From Planctomycetaceae bacterium (GTDB taxonomy: Bacteria > Planctomycetota > Planctomycetia > Planctomycetales > Planctomycetaceae), in contig JAGQPW010000049.1 in NCBI GenBank assembly GCA_020426515.1, positions 1 to 36,019 on the forward strand: a DNA stretch of 36,019 nt, read 5' to 3'. Made by a program: the position numbers and the translations under genes. Shown in pieces: positions 1-12,300 of this stretch. The notes below the pieces were generated by a model, which was given only the letters and a program-made list of their open reading frames with translations, was not told where the DNA came from and made no database searches. The first letter of the stretch is position 1, and each line of letters begins with the position of its first letter.

Positions 1-705
1 GGGGCCAAAGGTGTACACGGGGCCGACGGCGGTGGCGTAGATCTCGCCTTCGAGCTGCCCGGAAACGGTGAGGGCGGCGTGTCGGCCGAAGAAGTCTTCG
101 GTGTGGTCGATCTGTCCCTGTTTGTCGCGGGGGAGGGGCTTCTCGCCTCGACCGTGGAGCAGGGTGGTGACGGTGAACATCTCTCCGGCCCCTTCACAGT
201 CACTGGTGGTGATAATGGGGGTGTGCAGATAGAGGAAGCCTCGCTCCTGAAAGAAGCGGTGAATCGACCAGCTAACGCAGTTTCGCACGCGGGCGATGGC
301 TCCAAAGGTGTTGGTGCGGGGCCGCAGGTGGGCGATCTCCCGCAGGAACTCGAAGCTGTGCCGCTTTTTCTGTAGCGGGTAGGTTTCGGGATCGGCGGTC
401 CCCAGCAAGGTCAGGGTGGCAGCCTGCAATTCGACCCGCTGCTTGGCTCCCTGCGATTCCTTAAGCTGTCCGGTGACACGCACGCTGGCCCCGGTGGTGA
501 CCTGCTTGATGGTTTCCGCGTAGCCGGGCACATCGGCATCGACGACGATTTGCAGGTTGGCCATGCAGGAGCCGTCGTTGAGTTCGACGAAGGAAAACCC
601 ATGCTTGGAGTCCCGCCGGGTCCGCACCCAGCCCGCGACGTCCACCTGAGCTCCCGGTTCCCCTTCCAGCAGCAGTTGAGCGACACGTTGTTGCGACAAG
701 GCCAT
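1..705 (-). CDS. asnS: Asparaginyl-tRNA synthetase, N-terminal 235 residues (runs off window)
   Basis: Charges tRNA-Asn with asparagine in the cytoplasm (class II synthetase). The reading frame runs from an ATG at 705 leftwards to the window edge without a stop, so about half of a usual ~460-residue enzyme is present. Residues ~15-100 form the OB-fold anticodon-binding domain, with [14 protein letters not shown] and FVELNDGS. The catalytic core then begins with [16 protein letters not shown] and the motif [11 protein letters not shown], which is characteristic of AsnRS and separates it from AspRS. The start is preceded by GAAGGATGGGAA, a plausible ribosome binding site. The gene is divergent from the exported protein at 1005. 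The C-terminal motif 3 region lies outside the window. Confidence 0.93.
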   Translation of the reverse strand, partial: MALSQQRVAQLLLEGEPGAQVDVAGWVRTRRDSKHGFSFVELNDGSCMANLQIVVDADVPGYAETIKQVTTGASVRVTGQLKESQGAKQRVELQAATLTLLGTADPETYPLQKKRHSFEFLREIAHLRPRTNTFGAIARVRNCVSWSIHRFFQERGFLYLHTPIITTSDCEGAGEMFTVTTLLHGRGEKPLPRDKQGQIDHTEDFFGRHAALTVSGQLEGEIYATAVGPVYTFGP

Positions 706-1004
706 TTCCCATCCTTCAGTTGGAGATTCCATTCAATATGCCGGTGGTCCTTGCGGAAGAAACCACGGCCCGGTCGCTTTCTCTCAAATCGAACCGGCTG
801 TGTCGAGCCTGTTCCGCTGTGGTCACCGAGGTTTCACGGAGCAAGCCCCGGGCAACTTTTTCAGAATTTTGAGCATTCTTTTCGTTACACTTGATCGATT
901 GTGTGGTTTCAACCGTAGGAATTGCGTGCAAACAGGACGCGATTTCTCCCTGTCTCTCCGTCGAAGACAGGCCGAACACCTGCTGTTCACCCGAGTCAAC
1001 CTCC
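706..1004. other. Divergent intergenic region between asnS and the exported membrane protein
   Basis: About 300 bases between two divergent genes, so both promoters should lie here. It includes an AT-richer stretch near 860-900 (TCAGAATTTTGAGCATTC). I found no convincing pair of -35 and -10 boxes with proper spacing, no hairpin of note, and no credible small gene. The overlapping open frames look like composition artefacts. Confidence 0.5.
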
Positions 1005-2126
1005 ATGAATCGCTCGCTGATTCCCGCTGTCTGTTACATGTGTCTGCTGGTACTCGGGGCCCCAACGGCCGGATCGGCACAGACCCAATCGGATTCTGCA
1101 GAGTTTCTCGCCGCCGCTGACTCTGAAGAATTCGCCCCCCAGCCTCCTCGACGGGAATTTCGGTTCCACCGGTCCAGAGGCGAACGCATGGGGCCAGACC
1201 AGTGGATGCAGCCGGTTGAAGAACCGGGCGAGGTTTCAGGCATCACCGAAGGATTCGTCTGCATTGACGGAACGATGCTCGCCGCCCCTTACGTCCTGAA
1301 GTGGGATGAGGAGCAGATGACGGTCAATGGTCGCGTGATCCCGAAGCCAACTTACAATGAATACGAACGTCTTTCAGGACAGGCTCTGGCAGATGAGCTG
1401 AATTTTGGTTCGGCCCTGTGGGTCGATGGCAACCAGTCTTTACTGCTGAGCAGCGGCAACGGTCTGTCAGAATTTGCACTCCTGTTTTCCCATCAGGCCT
1501 TGGGGACCGCTGTCCCTTCGGAGATCGTTACCGATTTCCTGGACGTGATTCGACAGTCCGGAGAAATTGGCCACTTCGTGGAGCGCTGGGGCTCGGTCGA
1601 AGTGCCCGGCGATGTAGCGGGCCGACTGCAAACCATTGTGCAGCAGATCGAGTTGATTGAACAACAGGCCGCATACGCTCGCAATGCAACCGCCCGCCTC
1701 GACTCGCTCGCCTACCCGCTCACCGTATTCGGCATGTTGATGTGTGTGCTGGCGTTCGGTCACCTGCTCGCGTACCCGCCATTCGGATTCAACGCCGTCC
1801 TGGTGGCCCCGGAATCGCCCATCGCCATGCAGGCGGTTGTTCGCTCGCTGGCCCTGATCGCAGTGCTGTCCTGCATGGACCTGCTGTGGACCATGCTCGC
1901 CTCGCAGGCGGGACAGATGCGGGAGCTGAATCCGCTTGGCTCACGGATGATCACTGATCCAACAACGCTGATCGGATTCAAGTTTCTGGCCACCGGTTTC
2001 GGGGTGGCGATGCTGTTCGCCGTTCGCCGCCACCATGCGGCTCAGGTTGCCTCCTGGTGGATGTGCATGGTGCTCGTGCTCCTCTCGATGCGGTGGGTGG
2101 CGTTTAACTCCATGTTCGTGGCCTGA
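1005..2126 (+). CDS. Exported membrane protein with C-terminal DUF5658-like domain
   Basis: A 373-residue protein of unknown function. Residues 1-25 form a signal peptide ([14 protein letters not shown] core, AGSAQ end). Residues ~30-230 should lie outside the cytoplasm and end in a Gln-rich, possibly coiled-coil stretch near 205-230. Four membrane segments follow at about 236-258, 279-301, 321-340 and 350-368. The last three show a DUF5658-like pattern: an Asp (D292) inside a helix, then ELNP (307-310), then FKF with a Lys (K326). The same pattern occurs in the small protein at 13113-13496. The frame stays open upstream to 891, but the ATG at 1005 directly precedes the signal peptide. The gene is monocistronic as far as visible. 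The domain assignment is from memory of the family pattern. Confidence 0.75.
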   Translation: MNRSLIPAVCYMCLLVLGAPTAGSAQTQSDSAEFLAAADSEEFAPQPPRREFRFHRSRGERMGPDQWMQPVEEPGEVSGITEGFVCIDGTMLAAPYVLKWDEEQMTVNGRVIPKPTYNEYERLSGQALADELNFGSALWVDGNQSLLLSSGNGLSEFALLFSHQALGTAVPSEIVTDFLDVIRQSGEIGHFVERWGSVEVPGDVAGRLQTIVQQIELIEQQAAYARNATARLDSLAYPLTVFGMLMCVLAFGHLLAYPPFGFNAVLVAPESPIAMQAVVRSLALIAVLSCMDLLWTMLASQAGQMRELNPLGSRMITDPTTLIGFKFLATGFGVAMLFAVRRHHAAQVASWWMCMVLVLLSMRWVAFNSMFVA

Positions 2127-2269
2127 TTTTCCGGTTCCGGCGGGCAAATTCCGGCCTGAATGGCCGAGGATCGAAATCCGCTCATCTGTCCGGTGGAAGA
2201 CCGGCCCGTTGCCAGCTATCTTTAGGGGCTTCTGCCACTGAGAACAAACAACAGCTGGAGGATGAGGTA

Positions 2270-3412
2270 ATGACGAAGCCGCTGCGCATCGGCATGATTG
2301 GGTACGGGTTCATGGGGCGAACCCACACAAACGGCTACAAGCGAGTGGGGGATTTCTTCCCGGAACTTGAATACCGTCCCGTTTTGCAGGCCGCCTGTGC
2401 CCGCAGCGAAGACAAGATTCAGGCCTTCGCGGACCAGTGGGGCTACGCCTCAATCGAGACCGACTGGCGGAAGCTGATTGCCCGCGACGACATCGATGCC
2501 GTCGACATCTGCGTGCCGAACAATCTGCACAAGGAAATGGCGATTGCCGCCGCTGAGGCTGGCAAGATGATTCTGTGCGAAAAGCCCCTGGCCCTGAATT
2601 CGGCCGAAGGCGAAGAAATGTGTGCCGCGGTCGAAAAGGCCGGAGTGCCCAACACCGTGTGGTACAACTACCGCCGCGTGCCTGCGGTGACGCTGGCCAA
2701 GCACATCGTCGATTCCGGAAAGCTCGGTCGCATCTTCCATTACCGGGCCAATTTCCTGCAGGACTGGACCATCAACGCCGAACTCCCACAGGGGGGCGCT
2801 GGGTTGTGGCGACTGGATGCCGCTGCTGCTGGTTCCGGCGTTACCGGCGACCTTCTGGCCCACTGTATTGATACGGCTCTCTGGCTGAACGGTTCGATTT
2901 CGAACGTCACCGCGATGACGGAAACGTTCATTAAGGAACGCGTTCATACCGAAACCGGGCAGAAGCAGAAGGTCAGTATCGACGATGCCTGTGCTTTCAT
3001 GTGTCACTTCGCCAACGGTTCGCTCGGCCTGTTCGAATCGACCCGCTACGCCCGTGGGCACAAGGCGTTGTACACGTTGGAAATCAACGGCGAGTTCGCT
3101 TCGCTGCGTTGGGACCTGCACGACCTGCATCGCCTGGAAGTGTTCGACTACAAGGATGAACCGGCCCTGCGAGGCTGGAAGTCCGTCCATGTGACGGACA
3201 ATGGCGGCGAACATCCTTACATGGACAAGTGGTGGGTTCCCGGCCTGCAGATTGGCTACGAGCACACGTTCGTGCACCAGGTAGCCGACTTCCTGAAGAG
3301 CCTGGAAGACGGCACCCCCTGCAGCCCGACGTTCCGCGATGCTCTGGAAACGCAGAAAGTCTGCGATGCAGTGCTGGCCAGTGCTCAGGACCACTCCTGG
3401 AAAAACGTCTAG
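2270..3412 (+). CDS. Gfo/Idh/MocA family NAD(P)-dependent oxidoreductase
   Basis: A 380-residue cytoplasmic dehydrogenase, probably acting on a sugar or cyclitol; the substrate cannot be read from the sequence. The N-terminal Rossmann fold starts with [13 protein letters not shown] (residues 7-19). The family motif CEKPL lies at 103-107 and carries the conserved Lys (K105). The C-terminal alpha/beta domain has [14 protein letters not shown], the GDxxxHxxD signature with the catalytic His. The full family length is present. There is no Tat signal, unlike many planctomycete paralogues, so it should be intracellular. The start at 2270 is supported by GGAGG at 2258-2262. A terminator-like hairpin follows at 3436. 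The family is abundant in planctomycetes, where members often act in carbohydrate breakdown. Confidence 0.92.
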   Translation: MTKPLRIGMIGYGFMGRTHTNGYKRVGDFFPELEYRPVLQAACARSEDKIQAFADQWGYASIETDWRKLIARDDIDAVDICVPNNLHKEMAIAAAEAGKMILCEKPLALNSAEGEEMCAAVEKAGVPNTVWYNYRRVPAVTLAKHIVDSGKLGRIFHYRANFLQDWTINAELPQGGAGLWRLDAAAAGSGVTGDLLAHCIDTALWLNGSISNVTAMTETFIKERVHTETGQKQKVSIDDACAFMCHFANGSLGLFESTRYARGHKALYTLEINGEFASLRWDLHDLHRLEVFDYKDEPALRGWKSVHVTDNGGEHPYMDKWWVPGLQIGYEHTFVHQVADFLKSLEDGTPCSPTFRDALETQKVCDAVLASAQDHSWKNV

Positions 3413-3435
3413 CAGTGTCCAATTGAGTTTCCGCG

Positions 3436-3465
3436 CGCCGCGTCATCTTTGGAGGTGACGCGGCG
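3436..3465 (+). terminator. Hairpin terminator after the Gfo/Idh/MocA gene
   Basis: A perfect 10-bp stem, CGCCGCGTCA (3436-3445) with TGACGCGGCG (3456-3465), closes a 10-nt loop. It begins 23 nt after the stop codon. Only a weak T-rich tail follows (TCGCTATTTGTC), so termination strength is uncertain. Confidence 0.65.
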
Positions 3466-3493
3466 TCGCTATTTGTCATACTGCCAACCACCC

Positions 3494-3600
3494 CGTAGAG
3501 TGCGTCGCGACGCACCTTCCATTCAGTGAGTGCCGAATCGCAACACAGGCTGATTTGTCATTTCACGCTGGAACCAAAGTGCGTCTCAACGCACTCTACG
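3494..3600. repeat. REP-like inverted pair of short palindromes
   Basis: CGTAGAGTGCGTCGCGACGCAC at 3494-3515 is matched in reverse complement at 3579-3600 with 20 of 22 positions identical. The left copy contains a perfect 16-bp palindrome (GTGCGTCG/CGACGCAC, 3500-3515). The right copy forms a 6-bp stem with a CTCA loop (3579-3594). The 63 nt between the copies hold no gene. The arrangement resembles REP/BIME elements between genes. It sits between the Gfo/Idh/MocA terminator and the EF-G start. Confidence 0.7.
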
Positions 3601-3637
3601 ACCTTCGATTCACTCATCACTTTTGCAAGAAACGTCC

Positions 3638-5719
3638 ATGTCTCGTGATATTTCCTCGTTGAGGAACATTGGAATCGTCGCTCACATCGATGCGGGCAAG
3701 ACCACGACCACCGAGCGGATCCTGTTTTACACAGGGGCTACTCATAAAATGGGGAACGTGGACGATGGCACCACCGAGACCGACTTCGACAAGGAAGAAG
3801 CTTCGCGCGGAATCACCATCTACTCAGCTGCAGTCACCTGCACGTGGAAGGATTCGATCATCAACCTGATCGACACGCCCGGCCACGTGGATTTCACCGC
3901 AGAGGTTCAGCGCAGCCTGCGTGTACTCGACGGAGCCGTGGTCGTCTTCAGTGCGGTGGAGGGGGTTGAGGCCCAGAGCGAAACGGTCTGGCGACAGGCC
4001 GACAACTTCAAAGTGCCGCGACTCTGCTTCATCAACAAAATGGACCGCATTGGAGCAGACTTTGAGCGCACGCTGGGACAGTTGGAGAAGCGACTGCATG
4101 CCAAACCGGTCCCCATCACCGTCCCCATGGCCGCCGGGCACGACTTCAAAGGCATTATTGATGTTCTGAACCGCAAGGCTCTGTACTTCGACGCGGAGAA
4201 CTTCGGGAAGGACTACCGCATTGAAGAGATTCCTGCCGAGTACGTGGATTACGCCGAGGAGTGGCGGTCGAAGGTGATGGACGCCGTCGCTGATGTCGAC
4301 GAAGAAATCATGCTGGCCTACCTCGAAGGAGAAGAAGTCCCGCTGGAGCAGATCCATCGCGCTCTCCGCAAGGGCACACTCGACCGCAAATTCCAGGTCA
4401 CGTATGCCGGATCGTCGCTGCACTACTGCGGCGTGCAGCCCATCCTCGATGGCGTGGTGGCGTACCTGCCCAGCCCGCTCGATGTCCCTCCGGTGCATGG
4501 CGAACACCCCAGCCCCGGTAAACGCGACACACTCGAACAGACGCGTAAGACCGATCCGTCCGAACCATTCGCCGGGCTGATCTTCAAAATCGTCGCCGAC
4601 AAGCATGCCGACCTGTGTTTTGTGCGTGTCTATTCCGGCACGCTCAAAAGTGGCTCACGCGTGCTTAACGCCCGCACCGGCAAGAAGGAGCTCATCAGCC
4701 AGTTGTGGCACATTCAGGCCGATGCCCGTGAAAAGCTGGAAACGGACGAAGTCGAGGCCGGGGACATTGTGGGCGTCATCGGCCCCAAGGACATCGTCAC
4801 CGGCGACACCATCTGCGATCAGAAAGCCCCCATTCTGCTGGAAAGCATCACGTTCCCGGAGACCGTGATCTCCATGGCCATCGAGCCCGATTCCAGTGCC
4901 GACCGCAAGAAGCTGGAAGAGGCCCTGAAACTGCTGGGCAAGCAGGACCCCACCTTCACCGCCAAGATCAACGAAGAGACCGGGCAGACCATCATCAGCG
5001 GCATGGGCGAACTGCACCTGGAAATCATTACCAACCGGCTCAAGGACAAGGAGCACTACGGGCTGAACGTCAAGGTTCACAAGCCACGTGTTTCGTATCG
5101 CGAAACGGTGACGGCCGCGGTCGAGGCCGAGGAAGAATTCAGCCGGTCTACGCAGGGAGAGACCCACTACGCACGCATCAAGATTAAAATTGAGCCTTCG
5201 CCCAGCACGGAGACCGTGGAAGTCATCAGCCGCCTGAAGCCGGGCGAAATCCCCCCCGAAGCTGACAAGATCGTGCGTCAGGCAGTGCTGGAGTCGGCGC
5301 AGTCCGGCGGCATCGTCGGTTATCCCCTGATGCATGTGAGGCTGACCATTCTCGATGTCGGCTACCGCGAAGGGGAAACCAATGAAGAGGCACTGCGAGC
5401 CGCATCGGCCCACGCTGTCCAGGCAGCCCTCACCAAGGCCAAGATTGGACTGCTCGAACCGGTGATGAAGCTGGAAGTGGTCACCCCCTCCGAGTTCCTC
5501 GGGAACATTCAGGGGGACCTCAATCAGCGTCACGCCCACATCCTCGGCAGCGAACCTCGTGGCCATCTGATCGCCCTGCAGGCCCAGGTCCCGCTGGCCC
5601 GCATGTTCGGCTACTCCAGCCACGTCCGCAGCCTGTCGCAAGGCCGCGCCTCGTTCTCCATGGAGCCCATGAAATACGACCTGGCCCCGCAGTCAGTGCT
5701 GGATGAAATGCTGAACTAA
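3638..5719 (+). CDS. fusA: Elongation factor G family GTPase (EF-G paralogue)
   Basis: A 693-residue translational GTPase acting on the ribosome in translocation or recycling. The P-loop is AHIDAGKTT (15-23), switch I is RGITI (57-61), then DTPGH (79-83) and NKMD (133-136). EF-G domains II-V follow, including SGMGELHLEI and the domain V stretch near the end. Full length is present. In place of the usual bacterial ERGITI it has ASRGITI, and before it a VDDGTTETDF segment. By memory this resembles mitochondrial EF-G2, and planctomycetes carry several EF-G subfamilies. The gene stands alone, not in the rpsL-rpsG-fusA-tuf operon, which also suggests a paralogue. A TTG start at 3623 is possible, but the ATG at 3638 begins the conserved N-terminus. 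The symbol is by family only. Confidence 0.88.
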   Translation: MSRDISSLRNIGIVAHIDAGKTTTTERILFYTGATHKMGNVDDGTTETDFDKEEASRGITIYSAAVTCTWKDSIINLIDTPGHVDFTAEVQRSLRVLDGAVVVFSAVEGVEAQSETVWRQADNFKVPRLCFINKMDRIGADFERTLGQLEKRLHAKPVPITVPMAAGHDFKGIIDVLNRKALYFDAENFGKDYRIEEIPAEYVDYAEEWRSKVMDAVADVDEEIMLAYLEGEEVPLEQIHRALRKGTLDRKFQVTYAGSSLHYCGVQPILDGVVAYLPSPLDVPPVHGEHPSPGKRDTLEQTRKTDPSEPFAGLIFKIVADKHADLCFVRVYSGTLKSGSRVLNARTGKKELISQLWHIQADAREKLETDEVEAGDIVGVIGPKDIVTGDTICDQKAPILLESITFPETVISMAIEPDSSADRKKLEEALKLLGKQDPTFTAKINEETGQTIISGMGELHLEIITNRLKDKEHYGLNVKVHKPRVSYRETVTAAVEAEEEFSRSTQGETHYARIKIKIEPSPSTETVEVISRLKPGEIPPEADKIVRQAVLESAQSGGIVGYPLMHVRLTILDVGYREGETNEEALRAASAHAVQAALTKAKIGLLEPVMKLEVVTPSEFLGNIQGDLNQRHAHILGSEPRGHLIALQAQVPLARMFGYSSHVRSLSQGRASFSMEPMKYDLAPQSVLDEMLN

Positions 5720-5820
5720 CCCCGCAGGGTCCCATTGTGCGGACCACCGGTTCGGTTGCCTCAGTTGGTGCGACCAAGGATCTCTCGCGATGACGCGGAA
5801 ACGCGAAGGAGTTGCCGGTT

Positions 5821-5847
5821 GCCACTGCTGGCTTGTCCAGCAGTGGC
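5821..5847. terminator. Perfect 11-bp hairpin between convergent EF-G and ligA
   Basis: GCCACTGCTGG (5821-5831) pairs perfectly with CCAGCAGTGGC (5837-5847) around the loop CTTGT. It lies in the 160-nt gap between two convergent genes, where a bidirectional terminator is expected. No T tract is visible on either strand. I recall similar CACTGCTGG/CCAGCAGTG hairpins as dispersed elements in planctomycete genomes, so it may be a repeat instead of, or as well as, a terminator. Confidence 0.55.
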
Positions 5848-5879
5848 TCACGTGGGGCTACCGTTGCCGTACCGCGAAC

Positions 5880-8219
<2,340 letters not shown>

Positions 8220-8339
8220 TCAAAACATGGGTAATTCATCCGCAACAGACAACACCACGGACAGTTAGGTCGTGTCGTCGATCAATGGGAACAATCGGCA
8301 CGAGTTGTGCAACAGATTCGATCATGACAAGGCCAACAG

Positions 8340-8404
8340 CACGCGTTGGCGACCGGTGGTTCGGTTGGGATTTTGTAGAGGGCCGAACCCCCAGCCAACG
8401 CGTG
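8340..8404. repeat. Structured palindromic element, 11-bp outer stem with inner stem
   Basis: CACGCGTTGGC (8340-8350) pairs with GCCAACGCGTG (8394-8404). Inside, GGTTCGG (8358-8364) pairs with CCGAACC (8383-8389) around an 18-nt loop. The nested design and intergenic position suggest a dispersed repeat or a structured RNA rather than a simple terminator. No poly-T tail follows. Confidence 0.55.
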
Positions 8405-8413
8405 TATGCATCT

Positions 8414-8451
8414 CCGGGGCGGGTCCGTCAGTGACGACTGGCCCGTCCCGG
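8414..8451. repeat. GC-rich hairpin with an inner palindrome
   Basis: CCGGGGCGGG (8414-8423) pairs with CCCGTCCCGG (8442-8451) with one G-U pair. Within the loop, CGTC-AGT-GACG (8426-8436) forms a second small hairpin. It starts 9 nt after the preceding element and ends about 120 nt before the next gene. Confidence 0.5.
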
Positions 8452-8569
8452 TAACAAGCAACTGGCAGGGAGTCCTGTATTTCGCTGCTGCGTGGCGTGG
8501 ATGTTTTCGACCCGTTCATCCCGCCACGCGGCAGCAATCCTTGAGCCCATCCAACCGACTGTCATTGCC

Positions 8570-9304
8570 ATGCCATCCACACTCTCCCGCTTCCGTCATC
8601 AAGTCACCTCCGCCGCACAGGCCTTCTCCCGCAGTCGAGGAACCGAACACGAACCGCAAACGCCGACAGCTTCCAAGGTGAGGCTGCTGAATGATGTCGC
8701 CGCTGCGGAACGCGTTTCGGAACTGTCTGACGGATGCGACTGGCTGGTGGACGGGTTTGACAATCTGGATCGGCTCATTCAGGACTACATCGCCGCTGTG
8801 CCGCTCGCGAAGCAGGATGGAAAGGCCGATGCCGAGCAGTTTCTGGAATGGCTCGCGACGCACCGCGAGCTGAGCGAAGAGCAGCGGGACGCGATCATCT
8901 GCCAGCAGTCGCGCTACACGGTTGAGTTTCTGGCGATGAAGAAGCGGCTGTCCAATGCCCGCTTTCAGGAGTTGCTGTCCAACAATTCTCGATTGCTGCG
9001 GGAACTGAGCCACAACCGCACAATCCGCATTCATCTCAATCCAGCGCATGTCTGGGCCAGTCTGGAGACCCGCGAATTTCTTGACGAGTCGACGCGGATT
9101 CCCGCCCGGGTGCTGTTCTATCTCGCAAAGGACAAGGTTTGCGGAGCGGTCATCGGTGAGGAACTGCAGTTGCTGTTTCGCAAACTGCAACGCGGCCCCC
9201 GGTCGCTGAGTGATCTCCGCTGGGTCATGCCCCGACACGGCGACTGGGACCTGATGGACGTACTGCGCGAACTGGCCCAACTGGGCATCATTGCCTTGGC
9301 GTGA
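8570..9304 (+). CDS. Hypothetical cytoplasmic protein
   Basis: A 244-residue protein that I do not recognise. It has no signal peptide or membrane segment. Residues 1-35 are Ser/Thr/Arg-rich and probably disordered. The rest is mostly charged and helical, with stretches such as DAEQFLEWLATHREL, RFQELLSNNSRLL and FRKLQRGPRSLSDLRWVM. The alternating helix pattern at the C-terminus (VMPRHGDWDLMDVLRELAQLGI) could be a small helical or winged-helix domain, but this is a guess. The frame extends to 8492. The ATG at 8570 is preferred because the upstream part is Arg/Pro/Ser-like translation of non-coding sequence. No clear ribosome binding site is visible. It converges on the Aas fusion gene with a 40-nt gap. 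Confidence 0.65.
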   Translation: MPSTLSRFRHQVTSAAQAFSRSRGTEHEPQTPTASKVRLLNDVAAAERVSELSDGCDWLVDGFDNLDRLIQDYIAAVPLAKQDGKADAEQFLEWLATHRELSEEQRDAIICQQSRYTVEFLAMKKRLSNARFQELLSNNSRLLRELSHNRTIRIHLNPAHVWASLETREFLDESTRIPARVLFYLAKDKVCGAVIGEELQLLFRKLQRGPRSLSDLRWVMPRHGDWDLMDVLRELAQLGIIALA

Positions 9305-9344
9305 GGAACAACCCCATTGACGAACACGCCATTCAACAGGGGCG

Positions 9345-12300
9345 TTACGATGCTGTTCCCGTTTGAGTCAGGGCAGCTTCCTTGAGTGCCCGCAGGTCGA
9401 GTTTGCCGGTCCCCAGGATGGGGATCTCTTCGACCTGAATGAAGCTGTCCGCTGAGGGAATCCACAGTTTGGGGACGCCTGTTTCGGCGAATCGTTTAAT
9501 CAAATCTCCCACGGAGCAGGGGAGTTCGCGATGCAGGACAACGAGTCGCTCGCCGCGTGACGCATCGGGTACCGCTGTCACGGCGAGACGGATGAGTCCA
9601 TCGTCGTCATCACAGTCATCGCCCCCGGTACACAGCCTGCAGAGTTCCTCTTCGATCTTGATGTGCGGCACCATTTCGCCGCCGATCTTTGAGAAGCGGC
9701 TCTGGCGTCCGGTGATGGTGACGAAGCCATCGGGTTCGATGGAGGCGAAATCGCCGGTGACGTACCAGCCATCTCGCATCACTTCCGCAGTTTTCTCGGG
9801 CTCGTTGAGATACCCCATCATCACGTTGGGGCCTTTGATCAGCAGCAGACCCTCTTTGCTGAATCCAAGATCTTCACCGGTATCGGGACTGACGACCTTG
9901 GCCAGAACTCCCGGCAGCGGTCGACCCACGGTTCCGAGTTTCGTCCCCTGCTGAAACAGGTTGTCCGAACGGTGATCGGGAATGTTGACAGCGGCGACGG
10001 GAGAGAGTTCCGTGGTGCCGTAACCTTCGCTGGGTGTGATGCCGAACTTTTCCTTGAATTCTTCGGCCAGATCGACCGGCATCTTTTCCGCCCCGACCAC
10101 GACGAGATCGAGCGACTTGAACTGCTCCTGATCGCACCGCTTCATATACATCTTCAGGAATGTTGGTGTGGCCATCAAGATGGTCAGTTTGTGTTCCTGC
10201 ACCAGACGACCCACGATGCGGGCATCGAGCGGGTTGAAGTGGTAGACGCCTCGCACGGCGTAACACATGGGGAGCCACATACAGGCGGTGAACCCAAAGG
10301 AATGGAAGAAGGGGAGTACTCCGAGGATGCCGTCGACTTCCGTCAGTTGCAGCAGCGAGTCGATCGCCTCCAGATTGGCACCCACATTCCGATGAGACAG
10401 CACCACTCCCTTGGGTTCCCCTGTCGACCCGGATGTGAAGACGATTGTCAGCGTGTCGTCGCGCCCGATCCGATGCAGTCCCAGCATGCGTTCCAGCAAG
10501 ACCGTCGGGCAGACCACCCCTTGAACGGCACTGATGGCCTTGTCGAGGCTGGTGATCTGCTCTTTCAGGTCTTCGAGGAACACCAGTTCCGCCCCTTCAA
10601 CGGCGAACGGTTTCTTCTCGATGAATTTCCGACTGGTCAGGACGTGCGTGATTCCCGCCTTGTGAATGCAGACGTTGAGCACATCGTCCGAAAGCGTGTA
10701 GTTCAGGTTGACCGTGGTTTTGCCCATGAGGGCCAGCGACATGTTGGCGATGGCTCCCCCGACCGAAGGGGGCAGCAACACACCAATATTCTGTTCGCCC
10801 GGCTGGACCACCTTGCGCAGCAGCACGCGCCGCATAGCCAGCGAGGCCAGCAGCAGTCGGCGTCCGCTCAGTTTGATGCCGGCCGAGTCTGCGACCCGCG
10901 GTACGTTGCCAAAGCGTTTGGCGTTGCGAATAAACTTGCGTACCGGAATGAGTTGTTCACGCGATGACATTTCCATCTCCTCGGCCCCCAGTTCTTCAAC
11001 CACCCGCCGCACCTGTCCGGCCTCTTTGACGTTGTACAGTGGCTCACCAAATCGAATGCTGACCGGCGATTTCCACTGTCGCGGCCACTTGCCAAAAAAC
11101 ATGCCTCCCCGAAAGCTGAAGATGCTGCCCCACAGACCATGAATATAGGCGGGGATAATCGGGGCACCGGTCCCATCCACGATCTTCAGCATGCCGCGAT
11201 TGAAGGGCTGCATCTGCCCGGTTCGTGTCAATTGACCTTCGGCAAAGATGACAACGACCTCGCCGTTCTGGACCGATTCCTTGGCTGTCTGCAATGCCTT
11301 CAGGATGGACCGGGGACCATCGGATGCGCGAATGGGAATGACGTTCATAATGCGGCCAAGCGTCCGCAGTCCCCACATTTCGGTGAAGTCAGCAAAGATG
11401 ATGAACCGTGCCAGCCGGGATGTGCTGACCATCATCAGGATGCCGTCCATCCACGAGACGTGGTTGGCAACAATCAGTGCTCCACCATGCTCAGGAACAT
11501 TCTCCCGGCCACTCACCTTCAGCTTGTAGAACGAGTGTGAGAACAACCAGAGCACGAAGCGGAACGTCAGGTCGGGTAGGAGATAGATGAGGTACATCGT
11601 GACCGGAATGGTCATCAGCCCGGCGATCAGGAAGACCGTCATCGGCTTGACCTGCAGAACTGTGAGCAGCAGGTACACAAAGCCGCATGACACGATGATC
11701 ATCGTGTAGGAAAGGAAATAGTTTCCGGCGAGGACCGTACCTCTGTTCCGCACATCACTGCGGAACTGCAGATAGGATTCCAGCGGCACATCGAACAGAC
11801 CGGCAGAACAGCCCAGCAGAAACAGCGAGGCGATCCCGAAGTAGTACGCGAACTGTTCCTGTGTCGGCAGGTCGGGATTGAACATCACACCGCTGAGCCA
11901 TACCGACAGCGAACTGACGATGATCCCAATGGCCCCCAGAGGCACGATGCCCAGTTCGACTTTACCGTCGGACCACAAGCCGGCCAGGACGCTGCCGATT
12001 CCGACTCCCAGAATCAATGTGCCCAGCAGAAAGCCGGTTTCGGTCTTACTGATGCCATACGTTTGAGGACCAAACTGATCGAGGTTGGATTGTGAGAGCG
12101 CTCCCAGAAAGAAGAAGAACGCGATCCCCAATGCCGTGCGGAACAACCGCGGGTCGGCCGTGAGTGCTCGAATCGCCTTCAGCAGGTTGGGAACCGGGTT
12201 AAGCTCGGTCGTTCGCGTCGGGTCGGCCGCCGGAGCGCGCGGAATGCACAGACTGCCGCCGGTTCCCAAAATGGCAATCAGCAACATCGTCCCGCCGACA

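Noticed and set aside
860..895. TTGAGC and TACACT before the exported protein as a promoter
   Set aside because: The spacer is about 11 nt, so the boxes cannot function as a normal pair.
2450..3394. A 314-codon open frame on the minus strand opposite the Gfo/Idh/MocA gene
   Set aside because: It lies wholly antisense to a gene with clear family motifs, and its product has no recognisable domain; this is expected for GC-rich codon usage.
4655..5641. A 328-codon minus-strand open frame opposite the EF-G gene
   Set aside because: Antisense shadow of an unmistakable EF-G.
8322..8537. Possible 71-residue minus-strand protein in the ligA upstream gap
   Set aside because: It is a translation of the nested palindromes at 8340-8451, with no ribosome binding site or domain.
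9972..10967. A 331-codon plus-strand open frame opposite the Aas fusion
   Set aside because: Antisense to the AMP-binding domain; the product is rich in His, Gln and Asp without motifs.
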